This document shows, in pieces, positions 8,053-17,967 of a DNA stretch of 64,000 nucleotides. The DNA is from Flavobacteriales bacterium BRH_c54. GTDB lineage: Bacteria; Bacteroidota; Bacteroidia; Flavobacteriales_E; Vicingaceae. Under the pieces are notes generated by a model, which saw nothing but the letters and a program-made list of their open reading frames with translations, was not told the origin of the DNA and did not search any database. The DNA lies in NCBI GenBank assembly GCA_000961845.1, contig LADZ01000001.1, positions 1 through 64,000 on the forward strand, written 5' to 3'. How positions within the stretch are numbered: the stretch's first letter is position 1; every line of letters begins with the position of its first letter. Position numbers and translations under genes: made by a program.

Positions 8053-10092
8053 CTACCTCACCTCCCCACCGTTATCTATTGCTCTTTCCGGAGAAACAAA
8101 TGCCAAATTTCCTTCATTATCTTCTGCCATTAAAATCATACCTTGAGAAACAATTCCTCTGATTTTTCTTGGTGCTAAATTGATTAAAACGGACACTTGT
8201 TTGCCTATAACCTCTTCGGGGGCATAATGTTCAGCAATTCCAGAAACAATAGTGCGGACATCAATTCCTGTGTCAACCGTCATTTTTAATAACTTATCGG
8301 CATCAGGATGTTTTTCTGCGGTTAAAATAGTTCCTGTTCTAATGTCCATTTTGGTAAAATCATCAAAAGTTATTTCGTCTTTCATGGGTTTTGCTTTTGG
8401 ATTAGATTGTTGTTTATTCGATTCTTTTAATTTCTTTATTTGAGCTTCAATCACATCATCTTCAATTTTTTGAAAAAGAAGTGTTGGTTGGTTGATTTGG
8501 TGACCTGCTGTTAACTTAGCTTCGTTGCTATTCAACATCGCTTTTAATTTTTTACTTGTAGCAGGTAAAAATGGTTCAAAAACCTCACTTAAAGCATTAC
8601 AAATTTGTAAGCTAACATGTAAAATGGTTTTTACTCGTTCCTCATCAGTTTTAATGAGTTTCCAAGGTTCGGTGTCAGCTAAATATTTGTTTCCGATTCT
8701 GGCTAGGGTCATTGCTTCTGTTTGAGCATCTCTAAACTTAAATTGGGAAAGTAATTCATTTACTTTCGTTTGTATGGTAGCAATTACTGCCAATACTTCA
8801 TCATCCAAGTCTGTTTTATTGGATATGGAAGGAATTTTCCCATCATAATATTTATGTGTCAGTACCACCGTTCGATTAACAAAATTTCCTAAAATAGCTA
8901 CTAATTCATTGTTTACTCTAGCTTGAAAATCTTTCCAAGTAAACTCACTATCTTTGGTTTCGGGAGCTATGGAAGTTAATACATAACGTAATTCATCTTG
9001 TCTTTCTGGGAAATCTGCTAAATATTCGTGTAACCATACTGCCCAATTTCTTGAAGTAGAAATTTTGTCGCCTTCCAAATTTAAAAATTCGTTAGCAGGT
9101 ACATTGGTTGGTAAAATATAATCGCCATGAGCTTTTAAAATAATTGGAAAAATAATGGCATGAAATACAATGTTATCTTTCCCAATAAAATGAATTAATT
9201 CGGTATCTTCTTTTTTCCAATAATCTTCCCAATTTTTACCATTTTGTTCCGCCCATGCCTTGGTTGCCGAAATGTAACCAATTGGAGCATCAAACCAAAC
9301 GTACAATACTTTTCCGTTAGCACCTTCTATAGGTACTTTTACCCCCCAATCTAAATCTCTGGTAATAGAACGAGCTTGCAAGCCATTATCTATCCATGAT
9401 TTACATTGTCCCAATACATTTTTCTTCCACGATTTTGGGTCGTGGTGGAATTTTCCATCCAACTTTCCCTCTTCTAACCATGTTCTCAACCAATCTTCAT
9501 GTTCATTCATTGGTAAATACCAATGGCTGGTTTCTTTTAAAACAGGTATGTTGCCGCTTATAGCAGATTTGGGGTTAATTAAATCCGTTGGGCTTAAAGT
9601 AGAGCCACATTTCTCACATTGGTCGCCATAAGCATTGTCGTAGCTGCATTTCGGACAAGTACCAATAATATACCTGTCAGCTAAAAACTGTTGTTCTTTT
9701 TCATCGTAAAACTGTTCAGATGTTTCTTGAGTAAAAGCATTTTTTTCGTATAAATCTTTAAAAATTCCGGCAGCAGTTTCGTGGTGGATGGGTGATGAAG
9801 TTCTGTGGTAAATACTAAAATCTATTCCAAAATCTTCAAAGGCTTTTTTAATGATTTGATGATTTTCATCTACAATTTGTTGAGGCGTTTTTCCTTCTTT
9901 TTTAGCTCTAAGTGTAATGGCAGCACCATGTTCATCAGAACCACAAATAAAAGCTATATCGTGTCCTTGGCTTTTTAAATAACGCACATAAATATCCGCA
10001 GGCAAATATGCTCCGGCAATATGACCTAAGTGCAGAGGTCCATTAGCATAAGGTAATGCAGCAGTAATGGTATATCTTTTTGGTTTACTCAT
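8053..10092 (-). CDS. metG: Methionyl-tRNA synthetase
   Basis: A 679-residue class I synthetase charging tRNA-Met. The HIGH motif is HLGH at 21-24, there is a zinc knuckle (CPKC...CEKC, about residues 146-162), the KMSKS-type loop reads KISTS (about residue 340), and the anticodon-binding alpha bundle follows. A C-terminal EMAP/Trbp tRNA-binding domain (about 575-679, [20 protein letters not shown], then [12 protein letters not shown]) makes it the long dimeric type. The start ATG at 10092 is followed by the expected [17 protein letters not shown]. It is divergent from the LD-carboxypeptidase gene. Confidence 0.98.
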   Translation of the reverse strand: MSKPKRYTITAALPYANGPLHLGHIAGAYLPADIYVRYLKSQGHDIAFICGSDEHGAAITLRAKKEGKTPQQIVDENHQIIKKAFEDFGIDFSIYHRTSSPIHHETAAGIFKDLYEKNAFTQETSEQFYDEKEQQFLADRYIIGTCPKCSYDNAYGDQCEKCGSTLSPTDLINPKSAISGNIPVLKETSHWYLPMNEHEDWLRTWLEEGKLDGKFHHDPKSWKKNVLGQCKSWIDNGLQARSITRDLDWGVKVPIEGANGKVLYVWFDAPIGYISATKAWAEQNGKNWEDYWKKEDTELIHFIGKDNIVFHAIIFPIILKAHGDYILPTNVPANEFLNLEGDKISTSRNWAVWLHEYLADFPERQDELRYVLTSIAPETKDSEFTWKDFQARVNNELVAILGNFVNRTVVLTHKYYDGKIPSISNKTDLDDEVLAVIATIQTKVNELLSQFKFRDAQTEAMTLARIGNKYLADTEPWKLIKTDEERVKTILHVSLQICNALSEVFEPFLPATSKKLKAMLNSNEAKLTAGHQINQPTLLFQKIEDDVIEAQIKKLKESNKQQSNPKAKPMKDEITFDDFTKMDIRTGTILTAEKHPDADKLLKMTVDTGIDVRTIVSGIAEHYAPEEVIGKQVSVLINLAPRKIRGIVSQGMILMAEDNEGNLAFVSPERAIDNGGEVR

Positions 10093-10139
10093 AAATTTCT
10101 TGATGTCATTAAGATAATGTTCCTAACCACAATTATAAT

Positions 10140-10155
10140 TATTTTTGCAAAAGTA
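10140..10155. promoter_or_regulatory. Abutting divergent -7 elements for metG (-) and LD-carboxypeptidase (+)
   Basis: TATTTTTG (10140-10147) is a plus-strand -7 box. The next eight bases, CAAAAGTA (10148-10155), read TACTTTTG on the minus strand, a -7 box for metG. For metG a TTG at 10180-10178 gives a 22-nt spacer. No good plus-strand -33 was seen. Confidence 0.55.
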
Positions 10156-10186
10156 CATTTACTAATGATACTATTGACAATTCACT

Positions 10187-11083
10187 ATGGAAAAACCTCA
10201 AGCATTAAAAACAGGCGATAAAGTAAGCATCATTTCAACTGCTCGAAAAATAAGTTTGGAAGAAGTACAACCGGCAATTAATTTGTTAACGGATTGGGGA
10301 TTAGAAGTAGTTTTAGGTGAAAATTTGTTTGCGGAAGATCATCAATTTGCAGGTACAAAAGTACAACGACTTGCTGATTTACAACAAGCTTTAAATAATG
10401 ATGAAATAAAAGCGGTTTTTTGTGCCAGAGGTGGTTATGGGACAGTGCAATTAATTGACGAAATAGATTTTTCACATTTCAAAAAACAACCCAAATGGAT
10501 AGTGGGTTATAGTGATGTGACGGTGTTGCATAATCATATTAATCAAAATTTTGGGATAGCTACCTTGCACGCAACTATGCCCATAAATTTTAGTACAAAT
10601 ACCCATAAAGCACTTCAATCGCTAAAAGACGCATTGTTTGGCAAAACTTTAAACTATCAATGTGCTTCACATCCCTATAATCGATTAGGTGAAGCAAAAG
10701 GTGAACTGGTGGGAGGAAACCTGTCTATTTTGTATAGTCTTACGGGAACGGTTTCACAAATTAACACGCAAGGTAAAATTTTGTTTTTGGAAGATTTGGA
10801 TGAATACCTATACCACATAGATAGAATGATGCAAAACCTTAAAAGAGCAGGAATGTTAAACGGTTTAAAAGGGTTATTAATTGGTGGCATGACAGACATG
10901 AATGATAATATCATTCCTTATGGACATACAGTTATTGACATTATTAAAAGCATACTAGCGGAGTATGATTTTCCTGTAGCTTTTGGTTTTCCAGCCGGGC
11001 ATTTAGCGGACAACTGTGCCTTAATTATGGGTGATGAAGTAGTTTTGAAAGTTGAGGAAGGAGGAACAACACTTACTTTTTGA
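10187..11083 (+). CDS. Muramoyltetrapeptide LD-carboxypeptidase (S66 family)
   Basis: A 298-residue S66 peptidase that would remove the terminal D-Ala from murein tetrapeptides during peptidoglycan recycling. The nucleophile is Ser109 in GYSDVT, the Arg-Gly-Gly-Tyr-Gly motif lies at 81-85, VGGNLSIL follows, the catalytic Glu is in LFLEDLDEY and the His in AGHLADN. There is no signal peptide, which fits a cytoplasmic recycling enzyme. yraN follows 10 bp downstream, likely cotranscribed. Confidence 0.93.
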   Translation: MEKPQALKTGDKVSIISTARKISLEEVQPAINLLTDWGLEVVLGENLFAEDHQFAGTKVQRLADLQQALNNDEIKAVFCARGGYGTVQLIDEIDFSHFKKQPKWIVGYSDVTVLHNHINQNFGIATLHATMPINFSTNTHKALQSLKDALFGKTLNYQCASHPYNRLGEAKGELVGGNLSILYSLTGTVSQINTQGKILFLEDLDEYLYHIDRMMQNLKRAGMLNGLKGLLIGGMTDMNDNIIPYGHTVIDIIKSILAEYDFPVAFGFPAGHLADNCALIMGDEVVLKVEEGGTTLTF

Positions 11084-11093
11084 AACAAAAAAA

Positions 11094-11453
11094 ATGGCAC
11101 AACACAACGACTTAGGTAAGCAAGGAGAAGAAAAAGCGTTGACTTTTTTAGAAGAGCAAGGTTATCAAATTGTAATTGCTAATTGGCAAGAACATAAATT
11201 TGAGATAGATATTATTGCTATTGATAATAATGAGATTGTTTTTGTGGAAGTAAAAACCCGAGCTACTGATTTTTTTGGTTCTCCTGAAGAGGCTGTAACT
11301 ATACCCAAACAGCAACACCTTATTGAAGGAGCAAATTATTATTTAGAGCAAAATGAAATTGACCTCAACGCTCGTTTTGATGTTATTGCTATTGTGATGA
11401 GCGAAAAAAATATCGTTATAAACCACATAAAAGATGCTTTCAGTGCTTTTTAG
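11094..11453 (+). CDS. yraN: YraN family (UPF0102) putative endonuclease
   Basis: A 119-residue protein from the ATG at 11094; the TTG-like extension into the upstream gene is rejected. It shows the Holliday-resolvase-like/restriction-fold core EEKALTFLEEQGYQI, EIDIIAIDNNEIVFVEVKTR and the PEEAVTIPKQQHL helix, with the Asp-Glu-Lys nuclease-like triad in place. The family role is unproven. It overlaps nothing and follows the S66 peptidase closely. Confidence 0.92.
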   Translation: MAQHNDLGKQGEEKALTFLEEQGYQIVIANWQEHKFEIDIIAIDNNEIVFVEVKTRATDFFGSPEEAVTIPKQQHLIEGANYYLEQNEIDLNARFDVIAIVMSEKNIVINHIKDAFSAF

Positions 11454-11456
11454 CAA

Positions 11457-11499
11457 GAAAAAAAGCCACTAACACACAAATTTATTAGTGCTAGTGGCT
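11457..11499 (-). terminator. Intrinsic terminator for trxB
   Basis: Reading the minus strand, GCCACTA (11498-11492) pairs with TAGTGGC (11471-11465), with inner pairing GCAC/GTGT, followed by a run of seven T. It lies between the convergent yraN and trxB genes. Confidence 0.75.
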
Positions 11500-11525
11500 A
11501 TCTGTATAGATTAAATGAATTTTTA

Positions 11526-12473
11526 TTAATGTTTTGATGCCAAAAATCTTTCTGCATCTAAAGCTGCCATACAGCCTGTTCCAGCGGCAGTAACAGCTTG
11601 TCTATAAGTTTTATCAGCAGCATCACCAGAAACAAAAACACCTTCTACATTGGTTCTAGATGAACCCGGTACATTTTTAATGTAGCCCACTTCATCCATT
11701 TCTAAATAAGGTTTGAATACATCTGTATTTGGTTTATGTCCGATAGCTAAGAAAAAACCTGTACAAGGAATCACTTTTTCCTCATTGGTTTGAGTGTTTT
11801 TTACTTTAACACCTGTAACCAAATCATTTTCTCCTAAAACTTCAACAGTTTCTGTATTGTAAAGAATCTCAATGTTTGCTGTTCTTTTTACGCGTTCTTC
11901 CATAATTTTTGAAGCACGGAATTTTTCGCTTCTTACCAACATGGTAACTTTTTTACAAATGTTGGATAAATAATGAGCTTCTTCACAAGCGGAATCTCCC
12001 GCTCCAACAATTACCGTTTCTTGGTTTCTGTAGAAAAATCCATCACAAACAGCACATGCAGAAACGCCTCCTCCTGCTGCTAAATATTTTTGCTCTGAAG
12101 GTATTCCTAAATATTTTGCGGATGCTCCCGTAGCAATAATTACGGTATCGCAATGCAATTCTTTGGTGTCATCCACCCAAACTTTATGCGGATATCCTGA
12201 AAAATCTACTCTAGTAACCCAACCTGTTCGTACATCTGTTTCAAATCTTTCGGCTTGTTTTTGCAATTGAATCATCATTTCAGGTCCGGTAACTCCATCA
12301 GGATAGCCGGGGAAATTTTCTACTTCGTTAGTTGTAGTAAGTTGACCACCCGGTTGCATTCCCATATACATTACAGGTTTTAAGTTTGCTCTTGCAGCAT
12401 AAATTGCAGCAGTATATCCCGCAGGACCTGAGCCTATAATAAGGCATTTGATTTTTTCTATTGCTTCTGACAT
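11526..12473 (-). CDS. trxB: Thioredoxin-disulfide reductase
   Basis: A 315-residue flavoprotein reducing thioredoxin with NADPH. FAD-binding GSGPAGYTAAIYAARA lies at about 14-29, the redox disulfide CAVC at 140-143, the NADPH-site GAGDSACEEA follows it, and the C-terminal FAD motif is VSGDAADKTYRQAVTAAGTG. A -7 box TAATTTTG (12510-12503, minus) lies 30 nt upstream of the start. It has its own terminator, so it is monocistronic. Confidence 0.97.
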   Translation of the reverse strand: MSEAIEKIKCLIIGSGPAGYTAAIYAARANLKPVMYMGMQPGGQLTTTNEVENFPGYPDGVTGPEMMIQLQKQAERFETDVRTGWVTRVDFSGYPHKVWVDDTKELHCDTVIIATGASAKYLGIPSEQKYLAAGGGVSACAVCDGFFYRNQETVIVGAGDSACEEAHYLSNICKKVTMLVRSEKFRASKIMEERVKRTANIEILYNTETVEVLGENDLVTGVKVKNTQTNEEKVIPCTGFFLAIGHKPNTDVFKPYLEMDEVGYIKNVPGSSRTNVEGVFVSGDAADKTYRQAVTAAGTGCMAALDAERFLASKH

Positions 12474-12834
12474 ATCTTGAGATTGTATTTTTTGTTTCCG
12501 CCCAAAATTATCATTCTTAAGATTAAAAAAGAATAAAAAAAAACTTTTTTGGATAAACTATTAAAATCAAATAGATAGAACTTGTAAAACAATAGCTTAA
12601 CTATTTTTTTATTGAAGCAACCTATTTATTTCATAATTCGTCTTTGTTTCATGAATATCTGCTTTTGAAAGTTATTCATGTTACCTTTTTCTTATCAAAT
12701 TCCCCTTTATTTCGAAAGAAGTAAAGGGGTTTTTTAATTTTAATGATGTTTGTCATCTATTGTAACTGCATTTATCTTGTTACTTTTTCATTAATTTTAC
12801 ACAATAAAGTTTTTCCAAATCTGTTAAAGCAACT
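12474..12834. other. Intergenic region with a hairpin and an unassigned terminator
   Basis: No open frame is credible here. It holds the trxB promoter (minus, -7 at 12510-12503), an 8-bp inverted repeat CATGAATA (12650-12657) / TATTCATG (12673-12680), and a plus-strand terminator at 12702-12735. Because the only upstream gene is transcribed away, the terminator implies a short plus-strand transcript: a small RNA, or a 5' leader of porZ that ends early. Confidence 0.4.
12702..12735 (+). terminator. Plus-strand intrinsic terminator without an upstream gene
   Basis: CCCCTTTA (12702-12709) pairs with TAAAGGGG (12722-12729) and is followed by T6. The opposite strand has no U-tract, so direction is clear. 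It sits 100 bp before porZ. Confidence 0.65.
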
Positions 12835-15144
12835 ATGTTTTTTAATACCGTTAAAAAGTTACTTATTCTAGCAGTTAGCCTATTGCTTTTTATTGATCTC
12901 AAGGCTCAAGATATTCCTATTGGCTCTTGGCGAGATCATTTACCTTATAGTGATGCTGTTTCGGTTAGCTACGGCAACCAAAAAGTGTATTGTGCTACTG
13001 GTTCAGCTGTATTTATTTATTCTCAATCAGATAATAGTGTTGAACGATTAAATTTAGTTAATGGATTATCGGATATAGGGCTGAGCAAAATTAAATATAA
13101 TCCTTACAATCAACGAGTAATCATTAGTTATCAAAATGGAAATATTGATATTTTAGATGCCGAAAATACCATTACTAATATACCGTTTATTACCATGAGT
13201 GGTATAATGGGTTCAAAAAAAATCAATCATATTTATTTAAAAAATCAATACGCTTATCTTTCTACCGATTTTGGAATTGTGGTGTTAGATACAGATAGAA
13301 AAGAAGTTGCCGATACTTATTTTTATGGTGCTTTGGGAGCAGACATGGTTACACATGCAGTAACTATGGATAATCAATACATTTATGCTGCTTCGGATGA
13401 TGGTGTTTTCTTCGCAGATTTTAACAACCCTAACTTATCCAATTTTAATAATTGGAGTTTTTTACCTGATTTAGGAAATAGAAAGTTCAGTAGTATCGTG
13501 TATTTTTCCAACATGTTGTTTGCTGCTAATGATGCAGCTGTTAGTTTAGGAGATACCATATTTTTTAATTTTAACGGAGTATGGCAAAACTTTTCTACAA
13601 TAGGTCAGGATGTAGAGAATTTACAGGTATTATCGAGCAACAGATTAGCAGTTAATAAATTATATTCTACAGAGATTTTTGATGAAAATTTAATGACTCT
13701 GAGAGAAATTTTTACTTATAACGGAGTTTCTAGCGTTTCTAATGAAGTAACACTTGATGCATCTGCTAATCTTTGGTTTGCCGATAATTTTAAAGGATTA
13801 GTAAAAGTTACACCAAGTAATGCTGTTGAATTTATAACTCCTGATGGTCCTTCCACATCAACTTCTTATGCATTAGACATGCGAGATGATAATTTATGGA
13901 TGGTTTCCGGTGGGTTTGTTAATCAGGTAAGTCAGAATAATATTAATCATAGAAAAGAAGGAACTTGGGTAAAATTTCCGCAAACCATACAAAATCCGGA
14001 AGGTGGTATTTTGGCCGGGCTTGTCGCTGTTGCTATTCATCCAAAAAATATTGATAATGTATTTGTAGGTTCATGGTCTAATGGGTTAATAGAATTAAAT
14101 AACGACCAAGTTACTAAAGTATATAATGCCAGAAATTCCCCATTAGACAGTGTGTTTTTTGGACCAACTCAAGTAGGAACCTTAAATTTTGATAGTGATG
14201 ATAATTTGTGGGTGACAAGTTCATTTCCCAATAATAATAAAGTATTACATGTAAAAACAGCCGATAATAATTGGCATAGTTATGCTTTTACAGGTAGTTC
14301 AGGAAACTATTTTTCTAGTGCTTTGGTAGATAGAAATGATTATAAATGGATAGTTGATCCTATTAATAAACATATAACAATTTTTGATGAAAATAAAACA
14401 TTTACTACTACTACTGACGATAGAGTTACTGAATTAGGTGGAAGTTTAAATGCAGGAAATATCCCCGGAACGGTTATTTATTGTATTGAACAAGATTTAG
14501 ATGGAAAAATTTGGTTGGGAACAGATGAAGGTGTTGCTGTAATATTCTCTCCTGATGCTGTTTTTGACGGAGAAGTTACTGCCAATCAAATTTTTGTAGA
14601 GCAAGACGGAAATGTAGAAATATTGTTAGGAACAGAATCTGTAACAGCAATAGCTGTAGATGGAGCTGATAGAAAGTGGTTTGGCACACAAAATTCCGGA
14701 GTATTTTTAATGAGTGCTGACGGTACAGAAGAGGTTTTTCATTTTACTGAAGATAATAGTCCGCTTTTTTCTAATCATATTTTAGATATAACCATTAATC
14801 ACACTACTGGAGAAGTTTTTTTTGCAACGAGTAAAGGCTTACTTTCTTATAAAAGTACTGCAACCGAAGCTTTAGATGAATATGAATTATTTGTTTATCC
14901 TAACCCTGTAAAACCTGACTTTAATGGAACAATAGCCATTAGAGGAATGGTGGTAAATTCAAATGTGAAAATTACAGATATTGAAGGTAACATTGTTTAT
15001 GAAACTACTTCGTTGGGTGGACAAGCAATTTGGGATGGTAAAAACATTAATGGAGAACGAGTAAAATCGGGTGTTTATATGGTTTTTGCTAATAGCGAAG
15101 ATGGTAGCCAGAAAAAAGCCGGAAAAATTCTTATACTTAATTAG
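12835..15144 (+). CDS. porZ: PorZ-like type IX secretion system protein (beta-propeller)
   Basis: A 769-residue protein. It has a signal peptide (1-24) and then IPIGSWRDHLPYSDAVSVSY, the typical opening of PorZ. About twelve propeller blades of the two-component-regulator type follow (YLSTDFGIVVLDT, IYAASDDGVFFADF, IWLGTDEGVAVIF, KWFGTQNSGVFLM). A C-terminal FlgD/CTD-like Ig domain (about 680-769, YPNPVKPDFNGTIAIRG) ends in ILILN. PorZ belongs to the cell-surface attachment complex that links T9SS cargo to A-LPS in Porphyromonas. Adjacency to recO also fits. The assignment rests on architecture and motif memory. Confidence 0.82.
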   Translation: MFFNTVKKLLILAVSLLLFIDLKAQDIPIGSWRDHLPYSDAVSVSYGNQKVYCATGSAVFIYSQSDNSVERLNLVNGLSDIGLSKIKYNPYNQRVIISYQNGNIDILDAENTITNIPFITMSGIMGSKKINHIYLKNQYAYLSTDFGIVVLDTDRKEVADTYFYGALGADMVTHAVTMDNQYIYAASDDGVFFADFNNPNLSNFNNWSFLPDLGNRKFSSIVYFSNMLFAANDAAVSLGDTIFFNFNGVWQNFSTIGQDVENLQVLSSNRLAVNKLYSTEIFDENLMTLREIFTYNGVSSVSNEVTLDASANLWFADNFKGLVKVTPSNAVEFITPDGPSTSTSYALDMRDDNLWMVSGGFVNQVSQNNINHRKEGTWVKFPQTIQNPEGGILAGLVAVAIHPKNIDNVFVGSWSNGLIELNNDQVTKVYNARNSPLDSVFFGPTQVGTLNFDSDDNLWVTSSFPNNNKVLHVKTADNNWHSYAFTGSSGNYFSSALVDRNDYKWIVDPINKHITIFDENKTFTTTTDDRVTELGGSLNAGNIPGTVIYCIEQDLDGKIWLGTDEGVAVIFSPDAVFDGEVTANQIFVEQDGNVEILLGTESVTAIAVDGADRKWFGTQNSGVFLMSADGTEEVFHFTEDNSPLFSNHILDITINHTTGEVFFATSKGLLSYKSTATEALDEYELFVYPNPVKPDFNGTIAIRGMVVNSNVKITDIEGNIVYETTSLGGQAIWDGKNINGERVKSGVYMVFANSEDGSQKKAGKILILN

Positions 15145-15197
15145 GTCAGAAGCCGGAAGACCGAAGTTTTACAAATAACAAATAACTTTAAACCCAT

Positions 15198-15929
15198 ATG
15201 CTCCACACCACTAAAGGAATAGTAATTCATCAGTTTAAGTATGGCGAAAAAAGTATTATTGCCAAAATTTATACTGAAAAATTCGGATTGCAGTCTTATA
15301 TTATTAATGGAGTAAGAAGTAAAAAATCAGCTAATAAATTTGCCTATTTACAACCTCTGTCACTAGTTGATGTAAATGCTTATCACAAAGAAAATAAAGG
15401 GTTACAACAACTTAAAGACATTAAGCTAGATGTTCCTTTTCGGGATATTCCTTTTAACGTTTATAAAGGCAGTATTGCTTTTTTTATTGCTGAGGTTATT
15501 TATAAAACCATTAGAGAGGAGGAAACCAATAGCGATTTGTTTCATTTTTTATATCATAGTGTTCAGGTGTTGGATGTAACCGAAAAAAATTACGCTAATT
15601 TTCATATTTATTTTTTAACACTTTTTGCCAAATATTTAGGATTTCCACCACAAGTAAACACCAAACTAAATGCAGAAAATAAATATTTCGATTTGCAAGA
15701 AGGTGTGTTTTTACCTATAAAGCCTTTTCATCCTGCATATATAGATTCAGAAGCCTCGCAAATAGTGTTGGGAATTATTCAACACCATTATCAGGAAATT
15801 GAAAATACTGTTATCAATAATAAATTAAGAGCAAACCTATTACAAGCCTTATTGGATTATTATAAAATACACGCAGTAAATTTTGACACCTTAAAAACCA
15901 AAGAGGTTTTAGAGGAATTATTTGTTTAA
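15198..15929 (+). CDS. recO: DNA repair protein RecO
   Basis: A 243-residue recombination mediator. The N-terminal OB fold carries KGIVIHQFKYGEKSIIAKIYTEKFG and NGVRSKKSANKFAYLQPLSLVDV. A helical C-terminal region carries the FLTLFAKYLGFPPQ segment. The zinc cysteines found in some RecO proteins are absent. It follows porZ by 53 bp and is 2 bp from the kinase gene. Confidence 0.93.
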   Translation: MLHTTKGIVIHQFKYGEKSIIAKIYTEKFGLQSYIINGVRSKKSANKFAYLQPLSLVDVNAYHKENKGLQQLKDIKLDVPFRDIPFNVYKGSIAFFIAEVIYKTIREEETNSDLFHFLYHSVQVLDVTEKNYANFHIYFLTLFAKYLGFPPQVNTKLNAENKYFDLQEGVFLPIKPFHPAYIDSEASQIVLGIIQHHYQEIENTVINNKLRANLLQALLDYYKIHAVNFDTLKTKEVLEELFV

Positions 15930-15931
15930 TT

Positions 15932-16273
15932 ATGCGAAGAATAAAAAGCTTTATACACGCATTTAATGGGATAAAGATGGCTTTTAAAGAAGAGCCTAAC
16001 TTTAGAATTCATGTTGTAGCAACAATAATGGTTATTGCTGCCGGATTGTATTTTAAACTATCAACAACAGAATGGTTGGCAATAGTAATTGTAATCGGAT
16101 TGGTTTTGCTTACAGAACTACTAAATACCGTTATTGAAAATATAGCTGATTTTATTTCACCGGAAAGACACGAAAAAATTAAAACGATAAAAGATATTGC
16201 AGCCGCAGCCGTTTTAATAAGTGCTATAGTTGCTTTGATTGTGGGGTTGTTGATTTTTATTCCTAAAATTTAA
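15932..16273 (+). CDS. dgkA: Diacylglycerol/undecaprenol kinase family protein
   Basis: A 113-residue integral membrane kinase with an N-terminal amphipathic helix (SFIHAFNGIKMAFKEEPNFRIH) and three membrane segments. The catalytic signature ELLNTVIENIAD (about residues 69-80) supplies the metal-binding Glu. Outside Proteobacteria this family often phosphorylates undecaprenol; the substrate cannot be decided here. The start lies 2 bp after the recO stop and the next gene starts 3 bp after its own stop, so it is part of a tight operon. Confidence 0.93.
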   Translation: MRRIKSFIHAFNGIKMAFKEEPNFRIHVVATIMVIAAGLYFKLSTTEWLAIVIVIGLVLLTELLNTVIENIADFISPERHEKIKTIKDIAAAAVLISAIVALIVGLLIFIPKI

Positions 16274-16276
16274 ATT

Positions 16277-16903
16277 ATGAAGATTTACGGCATAAGTGGT
16301 CTTGGTGCAGATGAAAGAGTGTTTAAATATCTTAATTTAAAACATGAAATTATTCCTTTAGCATGGATTAAACATGACAAAAACGAATCACTAGAACATT
16401 ACGCAAGTAGATTGGCTGCAAAAATTGATACAAGTAAAGAATTTGGTGTTTTAGGTGTTAGTTTTGGTGGCTTAGTAGCTGTTGAGATTAGTAAAACTTT
16501 AAATCCAAAAGTTACCATTTTAATATCATCTGTAGAAACAAAAAATGAACTTGGTTTCTTAATTAAAGGACTTGGTAAAATGAATTTGGTTAAATATTTA
16601 CCCTCAAAAATATTTAATCCTCCTAAAAAAATAGCTCATTTTTTATTCGGAACAGATAACAAAGAATTATTAAATAAAATTTTAGACGATACTGATTTGG
16701 ATTTTACCAAATGGGCTGTGAATGAATTATTAAATTGGAAAAATACCACACACCTTTCTTCAATAATTAAAATTTCTGGTACTAACGATAAATTGTTGCC
16801 ACCAACTAAATCTAATAACTCTATTCTTATTGAAAAAGGCGAACACTTTATGATAGTTGATAAAGCTAAAGAGATTAGTGAAGTTATTAATGAACGAATT
16901 TAA
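16277..16903 (+). CDS. Small alpha/beta hydrolase
   Basis: A 208-residue alpha/beta hydrolase with a compact lid. GLGADERVF near the N-terminus precedes the nucleophile elbow GVSFGG (60-65, Ser62). The acid is in SGTNDKLLP and the histidine in KGEHFMIVDKA. There is no signal peptide. It is the last gene of the porZ-recO-dgkA run by spacing. The substrate is unknown. Confidence 0.82.
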   Translation: MKIYGISGLGADERVFKYLNLKHEIIPLAWIKHDKNESLEHYASRLAAKIDTSKEFGVLGVSFGGLVAVEISKTLNPKVTILISSVETKNELGFLIKGLGKMNLVKYLPSKIFNPPKKIAHFLFGTDNKELLNKILDDTDLDFTKWAVNELLNWKNTTHLSSIIKISGTNDKLLPPTKSNNSILIEKGEHFMIVDKAKEISEVINERI

Positions 16904-16951
16904 ATTTTTCTAAGGATGATCAATCTAGTTTTTATTGTGGTTTAAAAAAGG

Positions 16952-17938
16952 TCAATTTTGTTTCTTTAGATATACTATTTCTTTATTAAATCCTGAGTTT
17001 TTACTAATTCTTATAGTTAAAATATCTTCTGACAATTCTAGAACCTTCCAAGAACCACTGTCTGTAAATATTTTGTCAATAAAATAGATCCTTTTGCCAT
17101 CACTACTTAATGACCATTTCATTTTTTTTTCACGTCCCATATGTTTCACTAATAGAGAATCTTTGTCAAAAATTAATTTGTAATATATATCTTCCTCATT
17201 TATATCCATAAGAGGAGGTATAGGTTTTGGAACAGAAATTTTAATTTCATTCCAATTTCCAATAAGATTATTTTGTTGAGATATTTTCTCCGTTTGAGTA
17301 AAAGTAAATTCAACATTTTCTTGAATAGGACATTCAAATACCATTTTTTTACCAGTACTTGATTTTAAAACTAACAATGGGAAAAATTGATTTTGAATAT
17401 TCATAAAATTAAATCCTCCATAATTTATTATCTTCCATTTGTTAACTGGGAAATTTATATTATATTCTCCTGTAAATATTAATAATGAATCGTTAATAAA
17501 ATCAACACTGTCGTTGTAGTTTTTACTTGAAATAATATATGAACCGATGAATTCCTTTTTTTTAAATTGTTGGTCTTTCCAGTGGGAATTTAATCGTCTT
17601 AAAATAGATTTTTCCTTACTATCTTTATGTTTAATAACTATTGAATCTGCTTTGTAAATAATGTTCATTGTATGATTTCCAATTTGAAGTACTGAATTAT
17701 TTAGAGTATATATAGATGTATCAATAATTATTAAATTTAAATCCCCAGTAGACAAGTCTCCAAATCGAATTGTATAAACGGTATCATTTTTAAATTCTAA
17801 TAAGGTTTTCTGACTTAGCGGCATGATTTCATTATTATCAGTCAATGTATATGCTGAAAACCAAATCCCGTCTATCTTTTGTGGATGGTTACAAGATGCT
17901 AAAATTGAAATGATAAATATGTAAAATAGTTTTTTCAT
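16952..17938 (-). CDS. Lipoprotein of unknown function, 328 aa
   Basis: The signal peptide ends in the lipobox LASC (Cys16). Two related halves look lipocalin-like, each with a W-x-x-x-x beta-barrel style start (KIDGIWFSAYTL, and LIGNWNEIKISVP near residue 225) and strands with D-S-I-x-I motifs (TVYTIRFGD, KADSIVIKHKD). It is probably periplasmic or outer-membrane-anchored. It follows the SDR gene by 29 bp in the same direction. It cannot be assigned to a named family with confidence. Confidence 0.7.
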   Translation of the reverse strand: MKKLFYIFIISILASCNHPQKIDGIWFSAYTLTDNNEIMPLSQKTLLEFKNDTVYTIRFGDLSTGDLNLIIIDTSIYTLNNSVLQIGNHTMNIIYKADSIVIKHKDSKEKSILRRLNSHWKDQQFKKKEFIGSYIISSKNYNDSVDFINDSLLIFTGEYNINFPVNKWKIINYGGFNFMNIQNQFFPLLVLKSSTGKKMVFECPIQENVEFTFTQTEKISQQNNLIGNWNEIKISVPKPIPPLMDINEEDIYYKLIFDKDSLLVKHMGREKKMKWSLSSDGKRIYFIDKIFTDSGSWKVLELSEDILTIRISKNSGFNKEIVYLKKQN

Positions 17939-17967
17939 TTTTTGAAATAAAATTTACTTTTAATTGT

